From contig NZ_LIQQ01000187.1 of assembly GCF_001418565.1 (NCBI RefSeq), positions 1 to 42,012 on the forward strand: 42,012 nt of DNA, in the 5' to 3' direction. The position numbers and the translations under genes were made by a program. This document shows, piece after piece, positions 38,062 through 42,012 of this stretch; position 1 is the first letter of the stretch; each line of letters opens with the position of its first letter. The notes beneath the pieces are model-generated. The model was not told the DNA's origin and made no database searches. It worked only from the letters and a program-made list of their open reading frames with translations. Source of the DNA: Streptomyces graminilatus (GTDB lineage: Bacteria; Actinomycetota; Actinomycetes; Streptomycetales; Streptomycetaceae).

Positions 38062-41000
38062 TCACGCATCCGTTCCGAGGGTCGCCAGGCGGACCAACCC
38101 GCCGGCGTCCAGTCCGTCGATCCCGGCGTCCGGGCCCTGCCCCGCCCCTTCGTCCTCGCGCCGCGCAGGGACGCTCTCGATGTCCCCCTTGTCTCTCTTG
38201 TCCCCCTTGTTTGTGGGGTTCTTCTCGGCCAGGCCGCGAAGCACGTCGACCAGGCCGGCCGACCGCAGACGAGCCAACGGGATGGAGGCCAACATCCGGC
38301 GGAGGTCTTCGTCCTCGCATCCGGACGTCACATCCGGATCGGCCCTGAGCCCGGCACCGGGCGCGGGCGGAGCGGGCTCCGCCGCTTCGGGGAAGTACTC
38401 CACCGCCAGGTGCGCCGCCATCTCACGCGGTGTCGGGCGGTCGAAGACCAGGGTGGCGGGCAGCCGCAGGCCGGTGGCCGCGATGAGCCGGTTGCGCAGT
38501 TCCACCGTGGTCAGGGAGTCGAACCCGACGCTCTTGAACAACGCGTGGGCCGGAACACGCTCCCGGGAGGCGTGCCCCAGCACCGCGGCGGCCTGGGTAC
38601 GGACCATGTCGAGCAGAGCCCGTTCACGCTCGGCGCGGGACAGCCCCGCCAGCCGCTGGACCAGCTGCGGGCCCTTCTGCTCCACCTCGTCCACCGCACG
38701 CCGTACCGGCCCCTGGGCCAGCCCCCTCAGCAGCGGTGACAGCGTCCTGCCGGAACGCAGCGCCTGCCTGTCGGGTTTCATGGCCACGAGCAGCGGGTCG
38801 TCGCAGGCGAGCGCGGCATCGAACAGCGCCAGTCCCTCCTCGGAGGACATCGCGGCGATGCCGCCGCGGGCGAGCCGCGCCACATCGTTGTCGCTGAGCC
38901 CACCGCTCATCCCGCTGTCCCCGGCCCACAGGCCCCACCCCACAGACACGGCGGGAGCGCCGCACGCCCTGCGGTGGTGAGCCAGCGCGTCCAGGAAGAC
39001 GTTCGCCGCGGCGTAGTTGGCCTGCCCGGCACCGCCGAGCGTCCCGACGACGGAGGAGTACAGCACGAACAGAGACAGGTCCAGGTCGCGGGTCAGCTCG
39101 TGCAGGTACCAGGAGGCATCGATCTTGGGCGCCATGACGACATCGAAGTTCTCCGGTGTCAGCGCCGTCACCACTCCGTCGGCCAGCACACCGGCCGCGT
39201 GGATCACCCCGGTCAGTGGATGCTCGGGCGGCACCGAGGCGATCAGTGCCGCCAGCGCCTCCCTGTCGGAGACATCGCATGCCGCCACCGTCACCTCCGC
39301 CCCGAGCCGGGACAGTTCGGTCTCAAGGTCGGCCACTCCCTCCGAAGCCCTGCCCTTGCGTCCGGTGAGCAGCAGGTGACGCACACCGTGAGCCGTGACC
39401 AACCGCCGGGCCGTGTTCCGGCCCAGCGCCCCGAGACCGCCGGTGATCAGCACGGTTCCCCCCGGATCGGGGCGACGCGGGATCGTCAGCACGACCTTCC
39501 CCACGTGCCGCGCCTGGGCCAGCTCCTGGAACGCCCTCTTGGCCCGGCGTACGTCCAGGACCGTCAGCGGCAGATGCCGCAGGGCCCCGGACCGGAACAG
39601 GTCGAGGACACGGGTCAGCAGTTCCTGGATGTGGTCGGGGCTCAGCTCGGTGAGGTCGTACGCCTGGTAGCTGGTGCCCGGCCAGGTGACGGCCATTTCC
39701 GCCGGGTCCCGGAGGTCGGCCTTGCCCATCTCCAGGAAGCGCCCGCCCGGACGCAGGAGGCCGGCGGAGGAATCGACGAACTCACCGGCAAGGGAGTTCA
39801 GCACCACGTCCACCGAGCCGAAGCGCCGCGCGAAGTCGAGCGTCCGGGACGAGGCGATGTGCGCGTCGTCGAGCCCCCACGCACGCAGCACGTCGTGCTT
39901 GGCGTCACTGGCGGTGCCGAACACCTCGGCTCCCAGATGCCGGGCCAGTTGCACGGCGGCGAGCCCGACACCACCGGCGGCGGCATGCACCAGCACGGAT
40001 TCGCCCTCGGCGAGACCGGCCAGCTCCACCAGCCCGTGGTACGCGGTCAGGAAGACCACGGGGACCGCCGCCGCCTCGGCGAAGGACCAGCCCTCGGGCA
40101 CCGGAGCGACAAGCCGGCGATCGGTGACGGCGACCGGACCCAGAGCGTTTGGGATGAGGCCCAGCACCCGGTCGCCGGGAGCGAGGTCGGTGACATCGGG
40201 AGCCACCTCCATCACCACTCCGGCCCCCTCCAGACCGGGTTTCTGTTCACCGGTCACGTCCAGGGCGTGCAGCACGTCCTTGAAGTTGAGGCCACCCGCC
40301 CGCATCGCGATACGGACCTGACCGGGGCCCAGCGGCTCCAGCGCGTCGGGTGCCGGGCCGAGTTCGAGGTTCTCGAAGGTGCCGCGCACCGGGATGCCCA
40401 GCCGCCAGGCAGGATCGGACGGGACGGCCAGGCCGTCGCCGTCGGCCGGAGTCAGCCTCGGCAGCAGCACTTCGCCCGCCCGGATCGCGACCTGTGTCTC
40501 ACCGGTGCCGACAGCGGCCGGCAACGCCCGCACGGACGCGTCATGGCCGAGGTCGATACGGTCGAGATCGACGAGCGCGAACCGCCCGGGATTCTCCTCC
40601 TGGGCCGACCTCACCAGCCCCCACACGGGAGCCGACGCCAGATCGGGCACGACGCCGCCCGCCGCGACCGCGCCCCGGGTCACCAGCACCAACCGACGTC
40701 CCTCGAACCGGTCGTCGGTCAGCCACCGGCGAACCGTCCCGTCGACAGCGGCCACGGTCGCCCGCGCCGCGAACGCCCCGTCCGCCGTCCCGTCAGGAAG
40801 GGTCACCGGTACCGCGACGACCTGCGGGGCGGTGCCCGCTCCCAACGAGAGCGCCAGCGCGTCGAGATCGTCGTAGTGGGTCACGGTGACACCGGCGGCG
40901 GACAGGGCGGCGGTGAACTCCTCGGCCGTCCCGGCCGGCATACCGGCCCCTCGGACGACTCCCCAGGAAGCCTCTGACACGGGGGCCGTGTGCGCTGCCG

Positions 41001-42012
41001 GCACCGGCACCCAGTCCACCCTGAGCAGCCGGTCGCGGGGGACGGCGGTGGAGCCGGGCGCGGCCAGACGGCCGGTGTCGACGGGACGCAGGGTCAGGGA
41101 CTCCACCTCGGCTACGGGAGCACCGGTGGGGTCGGTCAGCAGCAACCTCACCGTGGCGGTACCGGTCCAGGTGATCCGGGCACGCAGCTCCGTGGCGCCG
41201 GTGGCGTGCAGAGTGACGCCGGACCAGGCGAACGGGAGAAGCATGGTGGCACCGGGAGCGTCGGAATCGTGGTCGGGCGCGGACGCCAGTACGAGCGGGT
41301 GGAGGACGGCGTCGAGCAGCGCGGGGTGCACGGCGAACCCCGGGGCCGAGTCCCGCAGTTCCTCCGGCAGCCGGACCACGGCGTGGAGGTCCCGGCCCTC
41401 GTGCAGTGCCGACACCAGGTTCCGGAAGGCGGGCCCATAGCCGTAACCGAGGTCGGAGAGCCGGTCGTACAGGTCCGGCGGCGGCTCGGAATCGGCGCCG
41501 ATGGGCATCAGGGAGCCCTTCCGCCCCCGGGCGTCCGGTGCCTGGGGACCGAGAGTGCCCGAGGCGTGCCGGGTCCAGGGGCGGGCCGACGGATCGGCTT
41601 GCGGACCGGCGTCGGGCGCGGCGTGCACGGCGAAGGCGCGGCGCCCGGTGGCATCGGGCGCGCCGACGCTCACCTGGAGGCGCACGGCCCGGTCCGGCGG
41701 CAGCCGCAGGGGCGCCTCCAGGGTCAGCTCGTCCACGTACGGCACGTCCAGGCGGTCGCCGGCGGCGACGGCCAGTTCGAGGAACGCGGTGGCGGGCAGC
41801 AGAGTGGTTCCGGCGATGACATGGTCGGCCAGCCATGGGTGCCCGCTCAGGGAGACCCTGCTGGTGAACACGGTGTCCCCGCTCCCGGCCAGGTCCACCG
41901 CCGTGGCGAGCAGCGGGTGACCGGCCGGGTCAAGGCCGAGCCCGCGCACGTCGGCGGCGGGCTGCGGGGCCAGCCAGAAGTGCTCGCGCCGGAAGGCGTA
42001 CGTGGGCAGGTC
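38062..42012 (-). CDS. Type I PKS, C-terminal part: (AT end)-DH-ER-KR-ACP (5' end outside window)
   Basis: The reading frame runs off the right edge; 1316 residues are visible, opening in the post-AT linker [14 protein letters not shown]. Then come DH ([10 protein letters not shown] and ALLDAVLH intact), ER (about 40360-39490; GLNFKDVL and the NADPH loop [19 protein letters not shown]), KR ([11 protein letters not shown] in place of LDD, YSS and GQANYAAAN intact), ACP ([12 protein letters not shown]) and a C-terminal docking domain ([20 protein letters not shown] and a final helix). This is a fully reducing module, so the unit it adds should end as a saturated CH2-CH2 segment. The AT, and so the extender, is not visible; further modules may precede it in the same protein. 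The stop lies 10 bp before the start of the next PKS gene, so all three genes are probably one transcript. Confidence 0.92.
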   Translation of the reverse strand, partial: DLPTYAFRREHFWLAPQPAADVRGLGLDPAGHPLLATAVDLAGSGDTVFTSRVSLSGHPWLADHVIAGTTLLPATAFLELAVAAGDRLDVPYVDELTLEAPLRLPPDRAVRLQVSVGAPDATGRRAFAVHAAPDAGPQADPSARPWTRHASGTLGPQAPDARGRKGSLMPIGADSEPPPDLYDRLSDLGYGYGPAFRNLVSALHEGRDLHAVVRLPEELRDSAPGFAVHPALLDAVLHPLVLASAPDHDSDAPGATMLLPFAWSGVTLHATGATELRARITWTGTATVRLLLTDPTGAPVAEVESLTLRPVDTGRLAAPGSTAVPRDRLLRVDWVPVPAAHTAPVSEASWGVVRGAGMPAGTAEEFTAALSAAGVTVTHYDDLDALALSLGAGTAPQVVAVPVTLPDGTADGAFAARATVAAVDGTVRRWLTDDRFEGRRLVLVTRGAVAAGGVVPDLASAPVWGLVRSAQEENPGRFALVDLDRIDLGHDASVRALPAAVGTGETQVAIRAGEVLLPRLTPADGDGLAVPSDPAWRLGIPVRGTFENLELGPAPDALEPLGPGQVRIAMRAGGLNFKDVLHALDVTGEQKPGLEGAGVVMEVAPDVTDLAPGDRVLGLIPNALGPVAVTDRRLVAPVPEGWSFAEAAAVPVVFLTAYHGLVELAGLAEGESVLVHAAAGGVGLAAVQLARHLGAEVFGTASDAKHDVLRAWGLDDAHIASSRTLDFARRFGSVDVVLNSLAGEFVDSSAGLLRPGGRFLEMGKADLRDPAEMAVTWPGTSYQAYDLTELSPDHIQELLTRVLDLFRSGALRHLPLTVLDVRRAKRAFQELAQARHVGKVVLTIPRRPDPGGTVLITGGLGALGRNTARRLVTAHGVRHLLLTGRKGRASEGVADLETELSRLGAEVTVAACDVSDREALAALIASVPPEHPLTGVIHAAGVLADGVVTALTPENFDVVMAPKIDASWYLHELTRDLDLSLFVLYSSVVGTLGGAGQANYAAANVFLDALAHHRRACGAPAVSVGWGLWAGDSGMSGGLSDNDVARLARGGIAAMSSEEGLALFDAALACDDPLLVAMKPDRQALRSGRTLSPLLRGLAQGPVRRAVDEVEQKGPQLVQRLAGLSRAERERALLDMVRTQAAAVLGHASRERVPAHALFKSVGFDSLTTVELRNRLIAATGLRLPATLVFDRPTPREMAAHLAVEYFPEAAEPAPPAPGAGLRADPDVTSGCEDEDLRRMLASIPLARLRSAGLVDVLRGLAEKNPTNKGDKRDKGDIESVPARREDEGAGQGPDAGIDGLDAGGLVRLATLGTDA

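Overview
The window reads as high-GC actinobacterial DNA, almost certainly Streptomyces. The evidence is strong G/C preference at third codon positions, frequent GTG starts, ATGA/GTGA start-stop overlaps, SEWAKLWSLRSTW-type ABC-2 permeases, DesK/NarL-type two-component genes, a near-consensus actinobacterial iron box, and rare TTA leucine codons of the kind read by the bldA tRNA. No rRNA, tRNA, CRISPR array or intact insertion sequence was seen.

Left part (1-17.8 kb) is a mosaic of ordinary accessory genes. It holds, in order: the 3' part of a GH95 alpha-fucosidase with a C-terminal ricin-type lectin domain (+); a CopD-like membrane protein with an iron box over its start codon (-); an NmrA-like NAD(P)-binding protein, a cupin and an LtrA-family membrane protein (all -); a phage-lysin-like amidase with LysM and peptidoglycan-binding domains (-); a gene-poor stretch with a decayed RHS-repeat remnant; a DUF347/COG4705 membrane protein (+); a GT-C type membrane glycosyltransferase (+); a four-gene operon of ABC ATPase, ABC-2 permease, DesK-like kinase and NarL-like regulator (+); and a second DUF347/COG4705 paralogue (+). 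The two paralogues share a direct-repeat element upstream.

Right part (17.9-42.0 kb) is one end of a cis-AT modular type I polyketide/non-ribosomal peptide gene cluster. Three genes run right to left with 10 and 25 bp between them. In order of action they are: a PKS whose N-terminal part lies outside the window (visible DH-ER-KR-ACP); a bimodular PKS (KS-AT-DH-KR-ACP twice, both AT read as malonyl); and a PKS-NRPS (KS-AT[methylmalonyl]-ACP, then C-A[Ser]-N-methyltransferase-PCP-C). A hairpin at 17881-17910 and convergent non-biosynthetic genes mark the left edge of the cluster.

Working hypothesis for the assembly line: the last intermediate is a saturated unit followed by a conjugated diene, a 2-methyl-3-oxo-acyl unit and N-methyl-serine. 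There is no thioesterase domain in the last protein. Release would depend on a terminal condensation-like domain whose HHxxxDG motif is degenerate. This pattern could give an oxazolomycin-like spiro beta-lactone/gamma-lactam or a C3-methylated pyrrolidine-dione. The early modules, tailoring genes, regulators and self-resistance lie outside the window. TTA codons in two of the PKS genes suggest developmental (bldA) control of production.
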